The translations under genes and the position numbers were made by a program. A stretch of 35,487 bases of DNA from Gemmiger formicilis. GTDB taxonomy: Bacteria > Bacillota > Clostridia > Oscillospirales > Ruminococcaceae. Under the pieces are notes generated by a model. That model had not been told where the DNA came from and did not search any database. It was given only the letters and a program-made list of their open reading frames with translations. Positions 1 to 6,425 of the stretch are shown here, one piece after another; within the stretch, counting starts at the first letter, position 1, and every line of letters begins with the position of its first letter. The DNA lies in contig NZ_JACJKP010000005.1 of the NCBI RefSeq assembly GCF_016901605.1, forward strand, positions 1-35,487. Direction: 5' to 3'.

Positions 1-2
1 TT

Positions 3-860
3 CAGCTGGACAGCACCAATATCCACCCGGATCACTGGAAACAGATTGCGCAGGCAATCTGGAACCACTATGAAGAATACGATGGTTTTGTGGTGACCCA
101 TGGCACCGACACCATGGCCTACACGGCAGCAGCGCTCAGCTATATGCTGCCCGATTCCCGTAAGCCCATTGTGCTCACCGGCGCCCAAAACTCCATCGGG
201 GAGCGGGAAACCGACGGCCGCCGCAATTTGCTGGATGCATTCCTCTATGCGGCGTCTGCCTGCGCCTGGGGCGTTACCATCGTCTTTGACGGGCAGGTGA
301 TGCTGGGAACACGTGCCAAAAAGCTGCGCACCAAGAGCTACCATGCTTTTTCCAGCATCGGGTACCCGGAAGTGGCCCGGATTCGGGACCGCCGCGTTTA
401 TCCGGTGTTTCCGGCGCCGCAGCATCTGGGCAAACCTGCGCTTTGCACGGCGCTGGACCCCGAGGTTTTTGTGTTAAAGCTCATTCCCGGTGTGCGTCCC
501 GACGTGCTGCGTCTGCTGCGCCCGGCTTACCATGCACTGATCGTGGAAGGCTTTGGTGTCGGCGGCGTACCTTATTATGCATCTGCGGATTTTGCCCGGG
601 AGGTTGGCGCCTGGATCGAAGCCGGAAAAGTGGTCATTATGACCACCCAGGTGATCTATGAAGGCAGCGATATGAGCGTGTATCAGGTGGGGCATCAGAT
701 CAAACAAACCTACGGCGTGATTGAAGCCTACGATATGACCATGGAAGCAGTCGTTACCAAAACCATGCATCTGTTGCCGCAGTGCCCGGATCTGGAAACT
801 TTCCGCGCGCGTTTCCTCACGCCGGTGGCCAATGATATTCTGCTCCCGGCTGAAAACTAA
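3..860 (+). CDS. ansA: L-asparaginase, 5' truncated by window edge
   Basis: Cytosolic-type L-asparaginase, hydrolysing asparagine to aspartate and ammonia. The reading frame is open from base 3 and begins inside the protein (DSTNIHPDHW), followed by the family signature HGTDTM with its catalytic Thr-Asp pair. Next come the conserved block PIVLTGAQ and the C-terminal regulatory-type domain. An ATG at 90 lies inside the conserved core and is not the real start; the true start is outside the window. It ends with TAA and is followed by an intrinsic terminator. This is host chromosomal DNA left of the prophage. The symbol is a family-level guess between the type I and type II paralogues. Confidence 0.93.
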   Translation, partial: QLDSTNIHPDHWKQIAQAIWNHYEEYDGFVVTHGTDTMAYTAAALSYMLPDSRKPIVLTGAQNSIGERETDGRRNLLDAFLYAASACAWGVTIVFDGQVMLGTRAKKLRTKSYHAFSSIGYPEVARIRDRRVYPVFPAPQHLGKPALCTALDPEVFVLKLIPGVRPDVLRLLRPAYHALIVEGFGVGGVPYYASADFAREVGAWIEAGKVVIMTTQVIYEGSDMSVYQVGHQIKQTYGVIEAYDMTMEAVVTKTMHLLPQCPDLETFRARFLTPVANDILLPAEN

Positions 861-886
861 GCCGCCCAAAAACGGTGTTATAAAAT

Positions 887-926
887 AAAAGGACGTACCC
901 GCTTGATGGAGCAGGTGCGTCCTTTT
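887..926 (+). terminator. Intrinsic terminator after asparaginase
   Basis: AAAAGGACG(T)ACC pairs with GGT(G)CGTCCTTTT around a 14-nt loop, giving a 13-position stem with one G-U pair and a flanking T run. It lies 27 bp after the asparaginase stop. The A/T tails on both sides mean it could also work on the other strand. Confidence 0.8.
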
Positions 927-955
927 GATATAGAAAAAATGTGTGATACAAATAC

Positions 956-992
956 AAAACCCGCGAACACCTTTTCAGGTTTCGCGGGTTTT
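956..992 (-). terminator. Original host tRNA-Ser terminator, displaced by integration
   Basis: A 12-bp perfect stem (AAAACCCGCGAA with TTCGCGGGTTTT) sits directly beyond the displaced tRNA 3' end at attL. Read on the minus strand it follows the CCA end of the tRNA fragment, the position expected for the terminator of tRNA-Ser before the phage inserted. A different hairpin at 33829-33873 now does that job for the intact tRNA. Confidence 0.75.
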
Positions 993-994
993 GT

Positions 995-1018
995 TGGCGG
1001 AGTAAGAGAGATTTGAAC
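995..1018. repeat. attL core (displaced 3' end of tRNA-Ser)
   Basis: This 24-bp sequence, beginning TGGCGGAGTAAGAG, is identical to 33878-33901. On the minus strand it encodes the T-loop, acceptor 3' strand, discriminator G and CCA of a serine tRNA. Identity stops at 1019 (C here, T at 33902), so the crossover lies within or at the edge of these 24 bp. Confidence 0.92.
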
Positions 1019-1067
1019 CTAGATAATTATATGGAATGTCGATAAAATTACATATTGTACGGCCATG

Positions 1068-2177
1068 TTACGAACCAAAATGTGCATTTAGTATTTCGGC
1101 TGCTTCATCGATAGCGCTGGTTTTTGCTTCAGCGTACCAACGCTGCGTCGTAAGGATATCCGCATGCCCCATGAGTTCCTTGGCCACCTGTGGGCTGATT
1201 CCACACTGTACCAGAGTACTGGCAAATTCATGGCGCAGCTGATGGGCAGTAAAGTCAGGCTCCATAACGATCTTGTAGAGCTCTTTTCCGTCTCTGGACT
1301 TCTTTCCGGTTTTATATCGCTTGCCACTGTCGTGGGCACGACCGATACTGATGCAGTACTGGAGCCAGGCATTCTGATAACGACTTTTTGTAAAAGGTTG
1401 CTTTCCACCAAAGAGAAAGTCATCGTCCTTTAAGTTATCCAAACGATTGGCCAGAGCGGCCTGCAAAGGTTTTAGGATTGGAACAGTTCGGTAGGCACTT
1501 TCTGTCTTTGGCTTTTCCAGTTCGGGGTAGTTGTTATGCCAAACCACCGCTTTGGTTACATGGATGGCTCCATTGGCAAGATCCTTTTTTTGCAAAGCCA
1601 TTACTTCACCCAAACGCAGCCCGGCATACATCATGATTGCGGGGCATAGTCCAAAACCTTCTGGATGGGCTTTGACCGTATTGACTTCCTCATCATCAGG
1701 GGCACGCCGCTTAGTTTGAGGGAGACCTTGAGGAAGCTTCAGCAGGGAACATGGGTTGCAATCGCCGCGCATTTCAGCGCACCAATACTGCCATATCATA
1801 GACAGGATCGACTTCTGTCCGGCAATGCTTTTGTACGAATATCCTTGATTAGCCATGCGGCTTAGATAGCGGTTGATATCAGTACTGGTGATTTCACGCA
1901 TACCTTGCTGGCCAAACCAATCTTTTGCCACTTCCACTTTATGCCGATATCCCCGGCGGGATCCGTACTTAATGGTAGGCTCTTTGCTACGCCAGAAAGC
2001 ATCGGCAACCTCGCTGAACGGCGAGCCTTTTTCTATTGTGACCGCCGCCTCTGCAATTGCTGCATCTATTTTACACTGAACTTCCCTTGCGGTCTTACCA
2101 TAAAAGTGGCGCTTTTTACCATTGATGACCCGGCAGCGCTCAATCAGGCCATTGGATCGTCTCTTCACGTTTGCCAT
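1068..2177 (-). CDS. int: Phage integrase, tyrosine recombinase
   Basis: Site-specific recombinase for integration and excision at the adjacent tRNA attachment site. The protein has 369 residues, typical for phage integrases. The N-terminal half looks like arm-binding and SAM-like core-binding domains. The catalytic half contains the first Arg in YAGLRLGEV, the HQLRH box (His-x-x-Arg), the following LMGHADILTT segment, and the nucleophile Tyr in QRWYAEA. The start MANVKRR is chosen because GAGGAGGTTAAT lies immediately before it; a longer frame runs 17 codons further without a better site. The stop codon lies 50 bp from the attL core and overlaps a TTACGAACC motif that also occurs on the right arm. 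Confidence 0.95.
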   Translation of the reverse strand: MANVKRRSNGLIERCRVINGKKRHFYGKTAREVQCKIDAAIAEAAVTIEKGSPFSEVADAFWRSKEPTIKYGSRRGYRHKVEVAKDWFGQQGMREITSTDINRYLSRMANQGYSYKSIAGQKSILSMIWQYWCAEMRGDCNPCSLLKLPQGLPQTKRRAPDDEEVNTVKAHPEGFGLCPAIMMYAGLRLGEVMALQKKDLANGAIHVTKAVVWHNNYPELEKPKTESAYRTVPILKPLQAALANRLDNLKDDDFLFGGKQPFTKSRYQNAWLQYCISIGRAHDSGKRYKTGKKSRDGKELYKIVMEPDFTAHQLRHEFASTLVQCGISPQVAKELMGHADILTTQRWYAEAKTSAIDEAAEILNAHFGS

Positions 2178-2200
2178 ATTAACCTCCTCATGGGTACACT

Positions 2201-2229
2201 TTGACAAGCCTGCCCAGAGGTGGTACAAT
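2201..2229 (+). promoter_or_regulatory. Near-consensus sigma-A promoter for a small RNA
   Basis: TTGACA (2201-2206), a 17-bp spacer and TACAAT (2224-2229) form one of the best housekeeping promoters in the window. It points rightward, away from the integrase, and no open reading frame with a ribosome binding site follows. An intrinsic terminator sits about 45 bp past the predicted start point near 2236. Confidence 0.75.
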
Positions 2230-2235
2230 ACGATT

Positions 2236-2312
2236 GCAGGGTCGTTTGTTCCATAAGGGCAAGCTGATCTATTTTAACGCTCACGGTGCGCCAACACCGT
2301 GAGCGCTTTTTG
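2236..2312 (+). ncRNA. Candidate ~77-nt small RNA antisense to the int leader
   Basis: Inferred from a strong promoter (2201-2229) and a strong terminator (2278-2312), with no credible coding sequence between them. The transcript would be about 77 nt and ends in an 11-bp GC-rich hairpin followed by a T-rich tract. If integrase mRNA starts upstream of 2312 on the minus strand, this RNA is antisense to its 5' leader. No known RNA family was recognised, and both ends are predictions. Confidence 0.55.
2278..2312 (+). terminator. Intrinsic terminator of the candidate small RNA
   Basis: CGCTCACGGTG (2278-2288) pairs perfectly with CACCGTGAGCG (2295-2305) around a 6-nt loop. It is followed by CTTTTTGTTTTTG. 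Confidence 0.85.
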
Positions 2313-2384
2313 TTTTTGTTCTTGCTTTTTTGTGAATATATCCTTCTCTATGGATATTCACAGAAAACTTAGAATTATCATACT

Positions 2385-3338
2385 TTACGAAGTTTCAAGT
2401 AAATCGAAAAATGCGGCTTCAGAAATGATTGTGATTTCGTTTCCCTTTAAACGCAAATCCTCGGCTTTCTTCATCTTGGTTGTTTTACCATCTTTCACGC
2501 TACTTGCAAATTCTTCAGATCCGATAACGAGATAGTTTGTTTTCTTTGTTACAGAATTCCCGTTCTCTCCACCTACATTCGCTACAAGCTGCATTGCTGC
2601 GCGTCTAGTCATACAGCTTAAGGCACCTGTGAAAACGACCGTCTTACCATACAATGGGTGGGTTTCATCAAAATCGTTTGTTTGAGGTACAATATCATTG
2701 GCATCCAGCTTTACACTATGGCGATGCTTTTTAAAGCTGGAAACAAATTGTTCCTCGGATTGATTGGCGAGAATTCGGCTTCGTATTTCCAAATAGCACA
2801 TATTAGTGGTCAGACAGTCCGCTTCCGCTCTATGGTAGCAGTTGACAGATATACCAAGTTCATTGGAAATGTCCAGAAGCCTATGATGCGATAGATTTGG
2901 TAAAGCTTTTCTGAAGATACGCAATGTATCAATAAAGTTGTTCGAAAACTTCATGCCTAGCCGATTGCAGGCATCATAAAGAAAGTTTATATCAAAATTT
3001 GCGTTATGAGCCACTAAAACAGAATTACCCACAAAGGATAGAAATTGTGGCAAGACAGTAAAGGGCTTAGGAGCTGATACCAACATTTCATTTGTAATTC
3101 CAGTTAAAGCTGTTATGAAGGAATCGACATACACCTCTTTTGTATTACCTTCTTCAAAATACGGGGTGGGTTGAACCAGGGAGGAAAAGCGGTCTACTAC
3201 CAAACCATTACACACTTTTATAGCGGAAATCTCGATGATTTCGCAATAGGTGTAATCAATACCGGTAGTTTCGACATCGATTACAGTATAATCTAATGGA
3301 AGTCCAATTAAGCTACTTCCTTTTCCTTCTCTATCCAT
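2385..3338 (-). CDS. DEDD-family 3'-5' exonuclease fused to a BRCT domain
   Basis: The N-terminal DnaQ-like exonuclease has motif I DVETTG (Asp21 and Glu23), motif II HNANFD and motif III HRAEADCL. These are the four acidic metal ligands plus His of the DEDDh class. The C-terminal 90 residues (about 228-315) form a BRCT fold beginning LYGKTVVFTGAL, as in NAD-dependent DNA ligase and in similar exonucleases. It may degrade or edit DNA ends; the substrate is unknown. The start is supported by GGAGGT seven bases upstream. It is more AT-rich than the phage core and is encoded with two other unusual genes between int and the repressor, the usual place for lysogenic cargo. No phage polymerase is present for it to proofread. 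Confidence 0.85.
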   Translation of the reverse strand: MDREGKGSSLIGLPLDYTVIDVETTGIDYTYCEIIEISAIKVCNGLVVDRFSSLVQPTPYFEEGNTKEVYVDSFITALTGITNEMLVSAPKPFTVLPQFLSFVGNSVLVAHNANFDINFLYDACNRLGMKFSNNFIDTLRIFRKALPNLSHHRLLDISNELGISVNCYHRAEADCLTTNMCYLEIRSRILANQSEEQFVSSFKKHRHSVKLDANDIVPQTNDFDETHPLYGKTVVFTGALSCMTRRAAMQLVANVGGENGNSVTKKTNYLVIGSEEFASSVKDGKTTKMKKAEDLRLKGNEITIISEAAFFDLLETS

Positions 3339-3370
3339 TGCAAACCTCCGCCAGCAAAAGAAAACATCAT

Positions 3371-3823
3371 TTAAATATTACAGTTTTCACCATAAAAAAT
3401 GGAGCCACTTTCTAAGCGGGACCTATAAACACAGCCAAGAGAGTAAAATGGATTTTCGTGAACGCACTGCCCTTTATTACTGCACTCTTCGTATTTCGAA
3501 CAGCAACCAAAGGATGCGGTAGTACACGAAGCTTTTACGCAACGAAGTAGCAAATCACGAGCTTCTTCTATGTCGGAAAAATACACCCATTCACCTGTAT
3601 CGGGGTTGTATATCATGTCATCGCAAAGTTTGCATAAGACAATAGATTTACCTGTTGGATAATACGCGGAGGGACGGATATTTGCAACGATGTTATAGGT
3701 TTTATCTACTTTTACTCCGTTGATTTTATATTTCGCTTTTAATTCAACAAGAGTAATAGATGACATTGCAGCTACGTACTGTCGGGGGAAAAGATACCAT
3801 ATCTTTTGCTCTCTAGGGTTCAT
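3371..3823 (-). CDS. Cys-rich protein of unknown function
   Basis: A 150-residue protein with no confident family assignment. The last third carries a dense Cys/His pattern (C-x2-C near the middle, then CCSKYEECSNKGQCVH and later GC, ENC) that looks like a structural zinc or disulfide-stabilised module. A tract of the type CxYR...GxIFYGxN follows it. The start MNPREQ is chosen because AAGGAG lies nine bases upstream; a frame opening nine codons earlier lacks a site. It is co-oriented with the exonuclease-BRCT gene (32 bp apart) and likely in the same transcript as the PH-domain gene, so the three probably act together or share a role as lysogen-expressed cargo. Confidence 0.72.
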   Translation of the reverse strand: MNPREQKIWYLFPRQYVAAMSSITLVELKAKYKINGVKVDKTYNIVANIRPSAYYPTGKSIVLCKLCDDMIYNPDTGEWVYFSDIEEARDLLLRCVKASCTTASFGCCSKYEECSNKGQCVHENPFYSLGCVYRSRLESGSIFYGENCNI

Positions 3824-3913
3824 AACTATGCACTCCTTTACAATTGACAACAGAGGCCGACGGCCTTACTTTCAATTTAGACATTGTTCATTATTGTGAA
3901 ATTATATTTGCAA

Positions 3914-4288
3914 TTATTCTGAAAGGATTGCATTTGCAAGAACCTTGTCGAGCTTTCTGATTTTACATTTTGGCGACAGATTGATTTTGATATGGCCGGC
4001 TTTTGTCCACAACTCAACTTCGCTGTTCACATCAAATGTGCCTGCATTTTCCGTTGAATACATGTTAATGGAGGAGTATGGTAAGGTATAAACTTCAACC
4101 TTCTTGCCAGTGATTCCCTGTGCATCCCGAACAATAATTCTTTTAGAAGTGAAGATGGCGATGTCGCGAATTGTTCTATACGCGCATACAGCCGTTTCCC
4201 CAGGAATAAGCATTTTATCTACGTCCTCAGGGATAGGGCATTCTTGCGAAAACGTCCAAACAATATACCTATCCAATTCAGTAGCCAT
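3914..4288 (-). CDS. Bacterial PH-domain (bPH_1-like) protein
   Basis: 124 residues, matching in length and pattern the bacterial pleckstrin-homology family. There is a beta-rich core with LIPGE, then R-x-IRDIAIFTSKRIIVRD, then a turn GITGKK, VEVYTLPYSSI, and a final helix RKLDKVLANAIL. Such domains form soluble rings or membrane-proximal modules; the molecular role is generally unknown. GGAGGT lies six bases before the ATG. A small hairpin (CCGGC-TGAT-GCCGG, 4309-4322) sits in the leader just upstream of the ribosome binding site and may affect translation. It is the first gene of the minus-strand cargo module and is transcribed away from the operator region at 4336-4416. Confidence 0.75.
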   Translation of the reverse strand: MATELDRYIVWTFSQECPIPEDVDKMLIPGETAVCAYRTIRDIAIFTSKRIIVRDAQGITGKKVEVYTLPYSSINMYSTENAGTFDVNSEVELWTKAGHIKINLSPKCKIRKLDKVLANAILSE

Positions 4289-4335
4289 AATTTACCTCCT
4301 TATGATTTCCGGCTGATGCCGGTGAATTCACAATT

Positions 4336-4352
4336 AACAACAATAGGTTGTT
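4336..4352. promoter_or_regulatory. Dyad operator 1, ACAAC-N5-GTTGT
   Basis: AACAAC-AATAG-GTTGTT is a perfect 6-bp dyad. It lies between the divergent PH-domain gene and the 38-codon gene. A second copy of the same pattern lies 65 bp to the right (centre to centre), close to six helical turns, so looping or cooperative binding by one regulator is plausible. Confidence 0.6.
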
Positions 4353-4401
4353 TGTTGGTGGAAAAAACATTAAAAATACTGTGAAAATTGCACATATACA
4401 A

Positions 4402-4423
4402 ACAACGGATGGTTGTGTATAAT
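4402..4423 (+). promoter_or_regulatory. Operator 2 overlapping the promoter of the 38-codon gene
   Basis: ACAAC-GGATG-GTTGT (4402-4416) abuts a consensus -10 box TATAAT (4418-4423). No good -35 is seen at 16-18 bp, which is common for regulated promoters. A protein bound to the dyad would block polymerase, so repression or auto-repression is the simplest reading. Confidence 0.55.
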
Positions 4424-4465
4424 GTTGTCAAATGATTGAGGTGTTAAACTTGAAAGGAGCCGCTC

Positions 4466-4582
4466 ATGTACTTAGAAGAACTGTTAAGAATCATTCAAAG
4501 AAACGATGAAGGGTTCCTTCGAGCTCTGCTTGCCTATGCCATTGGAAGGGAAAAGTCAGAGAATAAAAAACAGGATCAGTAA
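4466..4582 (+). CDS. Small 38-residue protein of unknown function
   Basis: The frame opens with ATG seven bases after GAAAGGAG and ends at TAA just before a strong terminator, so it is a one-gene transcript of about 170 nt. The peptide is amphipathic and mainly helical (MYLEELLRIIQRND, then FLRALLAYAIGR), ending in a charged tail. No family is recognised. It could be a small regulator, antitoxin-like or anti-repressor peptide. The dedicated promoter with dyad operator and the position between cargo and repressor favour a regulatory or cargo role over chance. Confidence 0.65.
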   Translation: MYLEELLRIIQRNDEGFLRALLAYAIGREKSENKKQDQ

Positions 4583-4588
4583 AAGATT

Positions 4589-4614
4589 ACCCCCGGCCCG
4601 ACCGGGGCTTTTTT
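4589..4614 (+). terminator. Intrinsic terminator after the 38-codon gene
   Basis: CCCCGG-CCCGA-CCGGGG followed by CTTTTTT. It separates the small gene from the convergent repressor gene, whose stop codon overlaps the T run. Confidence 0.85.
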
Positions 4615-4981
4615 ATTGCTGGGAAAGGCTGTCAATCAGTTTTCTGATGACGGCCTTTTCGTTTTCTTCCAGGTTCCAGTAGGCCCGGATGAACCGCTTG
4701 ATGGTCTCGTCCCGACTACCGCTAATCTGGCCCAATATAAAGTCCATTTCCTCATCCTTGCTTACTTTTACAAACATAGCGTCATCGCCACCAGCGCCGG
4801 TGCGAAGCCAATCCTCAGAAACGCCAAATTCTCGGCAAATGGAAGTGATAATTGCATCAATAGGTGCACGGCTTCCATTTTCATAACCCGCAACAGTGGT
4901 TTGCTTTACACCAATGCGCAATCCAAATTCTGTCTGATTAAGATTTAACGCAAGTCGCAATTTCTTGATGCGTTCATTCAT
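4613..4981 (-). CDS. XRE/Cro-CI family phage repressor
   Basis: 122 residues. The N-terminal helix-turn-helix of the XRE family spans roughly residues 4-60: IKKLRLALNLNQTEFG, then IGVKQTTVAGYENG. The C-terminal half is a short helical region, not a LexA/CI protease domain, so induction by RecA-driven self-cleavage is not expected from this protein alone. GGGAGGTG precedes the ATG. It is transcribed leftward from a promoter (5005-5033) that diverges from the early promoter, the standard lysogeny switch layout. It most likely maintains lysogeny by binding the dyads at 5007-5022 and 5065-5072. Confidence 0.88.
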   Translation of the reverse strand: MNERIKKLRLALNLNQTEFGLRIGVKQTTVAGYENGSRAPIDAIITSICREFGVSEDWLRTGAGGDDAMFVKVSKDEEMDFILGQISGSRDETIKRFIRAYWNLEENEKAVIRKLIDSLSQQ

Positions 4982-5004
4982 TCCTGTTCACCTCCCTTGT
5001 CTGC

Positions 5005-5033
5005 ATTATATCACATGATATAACGCAATGCAA
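5005..5033 (-). promoter_or_regulatory. Repressor promoter with overlapping dyad
   Basis: On the minus strand TTGCAT (5028-5033), a 17-bp spacer and TATAAT (5005-5010). A dyad with perfect 7-bp arms, TATATCA-CA-TGATATA (5007-5022), overlaps the -10 box and spacer. It is a likely operator for auto-regulation. Confidence 0.75.
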
Positions 5034-5053
5034 TATTTTTTCCTGTGAAAGCC

Positions 5054-5082
5054 TTGCATAATGTATCGCGATGTGCTAATAT
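5054..5082 (+). promoter_or_regulatory. Early rightward promoter with overlapping dyad
   Basis: TTGCAT (5054-5059), a 17-bp spacer and TAATAT (5077-5082), pointing into the early genes. The palindrome ATCGCGAT (5065-5072) sits in the middle of the spacer and is a candidate operator. The -35 box is identical to that of the repressor promoter. Confidence 0.75.
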
Positions 5083-5126
5083 GATATTGCAAAGAGTTAA
5101 CAAGGTTGGAAGGAGGTACCAATATC

Positions 5127-5285
5127 ATGATGGTTCAGATTGATGCGAAGAAGTTGGCAGACCTGCAGGCGCAGGTCACCAAGATGCAGAACATGTCCCC
5201 GCTGGCAGCCGGGTATGTTTTGGGTGTAGCCGAGACTCTGGGCCTGGTGGTTTCTACTCCGCCTCAGGGCCAGCAGTCCGCATGA
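5127..5285 (+). CDS. Small early phage protein, unknown
   Basis: First gene of the early transcript, 52 residues (MMVQIDAKKLADLQAQ...). AGGAGGTACC lies just upstream of two adjacent ATG codons (5127, 5130); either may be used. It has a short charged helix, then a hydrophobic patch (AAGYVLGVAETLGLVV) and a Pro/Gln-rich end. No family is recognised. The position first after the switch would suit a Cro-like or anti-repressor role, but no helix-turn-helix is visible. Confidence 0.65.
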   Translation: MMVQIDAKKLADLQAQVTKMQNMSPLAAGYVLGVAETLGLVVSTPPQGQQSA

Positions 5286-5289
5286 GTTT

Positions 5290-5306
5290 GTGCCCACATT
5301 TGACAC
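5290..5306. repeat. Dispersed dyad copy (near match)
   Basis: GTGCCCA-CAT-TTGACAC matches the GTGTCCA-N3-TGGACAC pattern at 12 of 14 arm positions. It lies between two early genes, ending a few bases before AAGGAGG of the next gene. Confidence 0.55.
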
Positions 5307-5321
5307 AGGAAGGAGGTACCC

Positions 5322-5534
5322 ATGGCAAGAGAAAAAGAAGGTTACCGGGATGCGCTGGAACGCATCCGGCATGAGGCCAGTGGCGAGTTGGTGACCGTGG
5401 CGGAAGCAGCCCATATCGTTTATGGAACAGACCCGGCGGCAACTCGTAAGGTCACCCGCAATTTGAAAGGCTGGATAGGGCAGGGGAGAGACAAGCGTAT
5501 CCCTGCCACGGCTCTTGCCCGGCAGATCTGCTAA
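5322..5534 (+). CDS. Small HTH-like protein, possible excisionase-type
   Basis: 70 residues, with GAAGGAGG five bases before ATG. The middle (ELVTVAEAAHIVYGTDPAATRK) resembles the first helices of a winged-helix or MerR/Xis-like DNA-binding unit. The end (KRIPATALARQIC) is typical of small clostridial phage and ICE regulators that sit just after the repressor. It could act as excisionase or an early regulator. The assignment is by pattern only. Confidence 0.6.
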   Translation: MAREKEGYRDALERIRHEASGELVTVAEAAHIVYGTDPAATRKVTRNLKGWIGQGRDKRIPATALARQIC

Positions 5535-5539
5535 GTGAT

Positions 5540-5556
5540 GTGTCCACATTTCACAC
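5540..5556. repeat. Dispersed dyad copy (near match)
   Basis: GTGTCCA-CAT-TTCACAC has an exact left arm and two mismatches in the right arm. It is immediately followed by GGGGAGG of the next early gene. Confidence 0.55.
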
Positions 5557-5571
5557 GGGGAGGTGATGGCG

Positions 5572-5736
5572 ATGGAGGACATTTCCATTAACGATTGGCT
5601 GACAATTCTTAGTGCGTTGGGAGAGTACCACGATAAACACGCCGCGTTGGCAGAGTCTATGGCTGACTATCATCAGCAAGAGGCCGATGCAGCCGTCAGG
5701 CTTCGCAAACTTATCCGCGATAATTTTTTGCGATAA
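5572..5736 (+). CDS. Small early phage protein, unknown
   Basis: 54 residues (MEDISINDWLTILSALGEY...). The ATG at 5572 is preferred because GGGGAGG lies eight bases before it; an in-frame ATG at 5566 would be too close. It is a charged, fully helical small protein with several His residues in the middle. No family is recognised. Confidence 0.6.
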   Translation: MEDISINDWLTILSALGEYHDKHAALAESMADYHQQEADAAVRLRKLIRDNFLR

Positions 5737-5751
5737 TCCTTTTATTGCAAT

Positions 5752-5768
5752 GTGTCCACATTGGACAC
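5752..5768. repeat. Dispersed dyad copy (exact)
   Basis: GTGTCCA-CAT-TGGACAC, exact arms. It lies directly before GGGGAGG of the gene starting at 5781. Confidence 0.85.
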
Positions 5769-5780
5769 GGGGAGGATGTT

Positions 5781-6146
5781 ATGGGAAGCAGGTACGAATA
5801 CCTTTATGATGAACAGGCTGTCCACGTTGCTTTTATGGGAGCTGTTCAGGCCTACACCACTATGTTTACAAGATGTGTGCTTTCTTCGGAAACGGCAATG
5901 TCGAATTTGAGCGATGAGCTGAAAGCGGCCCAGCAGCGGTTAAATGAGCTTCACGCAATGAGGGAGCAGATTTCGGCGCAGGATGCCCAGCAAATTGAGG
6001 GGGGCTGCGAAGGGTGTATGCATATCGACTGTGAACGGGATGAGCGCCCTTGCAGCGAATGCTGCCGGCTGGATCGGGCAGACCGGTACGAAGAAGAGGA
6101 TGAAACTTTGGCCGATGTGTTCCCGGATTTGAACGCGGAAGGGTGA
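5781..6146 (+). CDS. Phage protein with C-terminal Cys cluster, unknown
   Basis: 121 residues. The start MGSRYEY is chosen for GGGGAGGATGTT just upstream; a frame opening 12 codons earlier would run through the dyad repeat. The N-terminal part is helical with a likely coiled coil (about residues 40-75, MSNLSDELKAAQQRLNEL). It is followed by a compact cluster CEGC-x5-C-x6-C-x2-CC typical of a small zinc-binding knuckle, and an acidic tail. The function is unknown. It overlaps the next gene by a few bases if the latter uses an upstream GTG. Confidence 0.7.
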   Translation: MGSRYEYLYDEQAVHVAFMGAVQAYTTMFTRCVLSSETAMSNLSDELKAAQQRLNELHAMREQISAQDAQQIEGGCEGCMHIDCERDERPCSECCRLDRADRYEEEDETLADVFPDLNAEG

Positions 6147-6151
6147 GGCAG

Positions 6152-6391
6152 ATGGATATTTACGAGGCCATGATGGCACGGGATATTACCCATCCTTTTT
6201 TGACAAGAACTTTATGGGAAAATGTTGTGCATGAAACCGGGGAACGTCCCATTTATATTCAGCCTACCGATACGCCTGATGGCTGCCTGTATTACAGCCC
6301 TGCAACAGAAAATCCCCGGCCCGGGTGGCAGCCCAGGGCAGAAGATCTTTTGGCCAGAGACTGGAAAGTTACAAATGGAGTTGGATTCTGA
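6152..6391 (+). CDS. DUF2829/Tad2-like protein candidate (Thoeris anti-defence)
   Basis: 79 residues. The shape fits the small DUF2829/Tad2 family: an N-terminal helix (MDIYEAMMARD), a Trp in the first strand (TRTLWENV), a central PDGCLYYSP segment and the end pattern W-x-P-x2-EDLLARDWKV. In that family the last motif precedes the C-terminus. Characterised Tad2 proteins bind cyclic ADP-ribose-type signals and block Thoeris defence. Assignment here is by pattern, without a search. It lies among small early genes, a usual place for anti-defence proteins. The ribosome binding site is weak (GAAGGGTGAGG). Confidence 0.55.
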   Translation: MDIYEAMMARDITHPFLTRTLWENVVHETGERPIYIQPTDTPDGCLYYSPATENPRPGWQPRAEDLLARDWKVTNGVGF

Positions 6392-6393
6392 AT

Positions 6394-6410
6394 GTGTTCA
6401 GTATGAACAC
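6394..6410. repeat. Dispersed dyad copy with compensated arms
   Basis: GTGTTCA-GTA-TGAACAC. Both arms differ from the main pattern at the same mirrored position, so the dyad is kept. It is directly followed by GGGGAGGTG of the lipoprotein gene. Confidence 0.75.
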
Positions 6411-6425
6411 GGGGAGGTGAGAACG

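Noticed and set aside
2331-2362. Imperfect inverted repeat TGTGAATAT...ATATTCACA downstream of the exonuclease gene
   Set aside because: It lacks a T run on either strand and has a bulge, so it is not a convincing terminator. It is too AT-rich to call an operator.
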